A stretch of DNA of 5,724 bases. Origin: Acidobacteriaceae bacterium. GTDB lineage: Bacteria; Acidobacteriota; Terriglobia; Terriglobales; Acidobacteriaceae. Made by a program: the position numbers and the translations under genes. The stretch covers positions 1-5,724 of the forward strand of contig JASIJX010000100.1 of the NCBI GenBank assembly GCA_030049955.1. The letters run 5' to 3'. Positions 4,712-5,724 of the stretch are shown here, piece by piece. The first letter of the stretch is position 1, and the number at the start of each line of letters is the position of its first letter. The notes under the pieces were generated by a model that worked only from the letters and a program-made list of their open reading frames with translations, was not told where the DNA came from and made no database searches.

Positions 4712-5724
4712 GTGAGTTTGGGTAAGAAGCATATTCATCTGAGCGGGATCTGCGGGACGGCAATGGCGTCGATGGCCGGGCTGCTGCAGCTTGAGGGACA
4801 TCGCATCACGGGATCGGACAAGGCAGCGTATCCGCCGATGAGCGATCTGCTGCACGAGCTGGGGATTCCGGTGGCGGAGCCGTATGAGGAGACGAATCTT
4901 GAGCCGCGGCCGGATCTGGTGGTGATCGGCAATGCGCTCTCGCGCGGCAATCCCGAAGTGGAGCGCGTGCTTGACGAGCGGATTCCCTTCACTTCGATGG
5001 CGGCGCTGCTGCATGAGGAGTTCCTGAAGGGGCGGGAGTCGCTGGTGGTTGCGGGCACGCACGGCAAGACGACGACGACCAGCATGCTGGCGTGGATTTA
5101 CCAGACGGCGGCGAGTGAGCGGCCGGAGCTGGAGCCGTCGTTTTTGATCGGCGGCGTGGCGGAGAACTTCGGGACAAGTTTTCAGTTGCGGCCGACGAGG
5201 ACCTTCATCGTTGAGGGCGACGAGTACGACACGGCGTTCTTCGACAAGGGGCCGAAGTTTCTGCACTACTTTCCCGATGGGCTGATTCTGACGCATGTGG
5301 AGTTCGATCATGCCGATATTTACGCGAATCTCGACGCGGTGAAGACGGCGTTCAAGCGGCTGGTGAACCTGGTGCCGCGGCGCGGGCTGATTGTGGCCTA
5401 CGATGGCAGCGCGAATGTGACGGAGTGCGTGGAACGCGCGCTGTGCCGCGTGGAGCGGTACGGGTTCAGCGAAGGCGCAGAGTGGCGGATACAAAATCTG
5501 CAGTATGAGGGCGGCCGCGTGCAGTGGGAGGTGTGGCGCGGCGGCGCAATGTGGGGCAAGCTGGCGATGCGCATGGCCGGCGAGCACAACGCGCTGAACG
5601 CGACGGCCGCGGCGGCGCTGGCCTCTGGGCAGGGCGTGAGCCGGGAGGCGATCATCGCCGCGCTCGCGAGCTTCAAGAGCGTGAAGCGGCGGCTGGAGGT
5701 TCGAGCGGAGATCGGCGGGATTAC
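4712..5724 (+). CDS. mpl: UDP-N-acetylmuramate:L-alanyl-gamma-D-glutamyl-meso-diaminopimelate ligase (murein peptide ligase), 3' end cut off by window
   Basis: Mpl is a cytoplasmic ATP-dependent Mur ligase that joins the recycled tripeptide L-Ala-gamma-D-Glu-meso-DAP to UDP-MurNAc, bypassing MurC, MurD and MurE. About 337 codons are visible; full-length Mpl has roughly 450-460, so the C-terminal ligase domain is mostly missing. Seen in order are the N-terminal nucleotide-sugar motif G-I-C-G-T-A-M (12-18), G-N-A-L-S-R-G-N-P-E-V-E, the ATP P-loop G-T-H-G-K-T-T (115-121), E-G-D-E-Y-D-T-A-F-F-D-K (168-179), E-F-D-H-A-D-I-Y (197-204), E-H-N-A-L-N-A-T (291-298) and a K-R-R-L-E-V-R stretch near the edge. 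The EGDEYDTAFFDK form favours Mpl over MurC. No ATG gives this N-terminus. GTG 4712 is the best start, with GGGGCGG at 4701-4707 upstream; TTG at 4709 or 4718 are alternatives. It follows ldcA after 97 bases that contain the hairpin repeat. Confidence 0.95.
   Translation, partial: MSLGKKHIHLSGICGTAMASMAGLLQLEGHRITGSDKAAYPPMSDLLHELGIPVAEPYEETNLEPRPDLVVIGNALSRGNPEVERVLDERIPFTSMAALLHEEFLKGRESLVVAGTHGKTTTTSMLAWIYQTAASERPELEPSFLIGGVAENFGTSFQLRPTRTFIVEGDEYDTAFFDKGPKFLHYFPDGLILTHVEFDHADIYANLDAVKTAFKRLVNLVPRRGLIVAYDGSANVTECVERALCRVERYGFSEGAEWRIQNLQYEGGRVQWEVWRGGAMWGKLAMRMAGEHNALNATAAAALASGQGVSREAIIAALASFKSVKRRLEVRAEIGGI

Noticed and set aside
3980..5587. Antisense open frame of 535 codons over ldcA and mpl
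   Set aside because: It is the complement of well-supported ldcA and mpl sequence, crosses the intergenic repeat, and shows low-complexity basic composition and no recognisable family.
1..5724. CRISPR arrays, tRNA or rRNA genes, insertion sequences, toxin-antitoxin or phage-defence genes
   Set aside because: No regular short direct repeats, no tRNA-like cloverleaf, no transposase or recognisable defence motifs seen on either strand.

Overview
The window reads as chromosomal DNA of an acidophilic soil Acidobacteriota, most likely class Terriglobia (the Granulicella/Edaphobacter/Terriglobus/Acidobacterium group). This rests on the high G+C, an S53 (sedolisin/kumamolisin) protease of the type abundant in that group, a DapF-like protein of unusual sequence, and intergenic palindromic repeats of a style I remember from those genomes. 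The assignment is from memory of these families, not from a search.

Layout, all genes on the + strand: (1) 2-349, the C-terminal end of an unrecognised multi-pass membrane protein; (2) 350-588, a gap holding an imperfect palindromic repeat; (3) 589-2523, a complete S53 endopeptidase with a lipoprotein signal peptide and pro-domain; (4) 2524-2836, a 313-base gap with several inverted repeats; (5) 2837-3670, a DapF (diaminopimelate epimerase) family protein; (6) 3673-4614, an LdcA-type L,D-carboxypeptidase (peptidase S66), two bases after gene 5; (7) 4615-4711, a gap with a second copy of the palindromic repeat in opposite orientation; (8) 4712 to the window end, the first ~337 residues of Mpl (murein peptide ligase), apparently starting at GTG.

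The last three genes form a murein-peptide recycling cluster. LdcA trims the terminal D-Ala from recovered tetrapeptide, Mpl attaches the tripeptide L-Ala-D-Glu-meso-DAP to UDP-MurNAc, and the DapF-like protein is by family a diaminopimelate enzyme. The surprise is that both catalytic cysteines of DapF are serine here, while the substrate-binding residues I can place are kept. The S53 protease is also odd: its catalytic residues are intact, but both aspartates expected to bind the structural calcium are replaced (Pro577 and Asn599).

Base composition on the + strand changes abruptly near position 2700, from C-rich (genes 1-2 and their gap) to G-rich (genes 5-8 and their gap). The change includes non-coding DNA, so it suggests a rearrangement junction or other replication-strand effect rather than codon choice alone.
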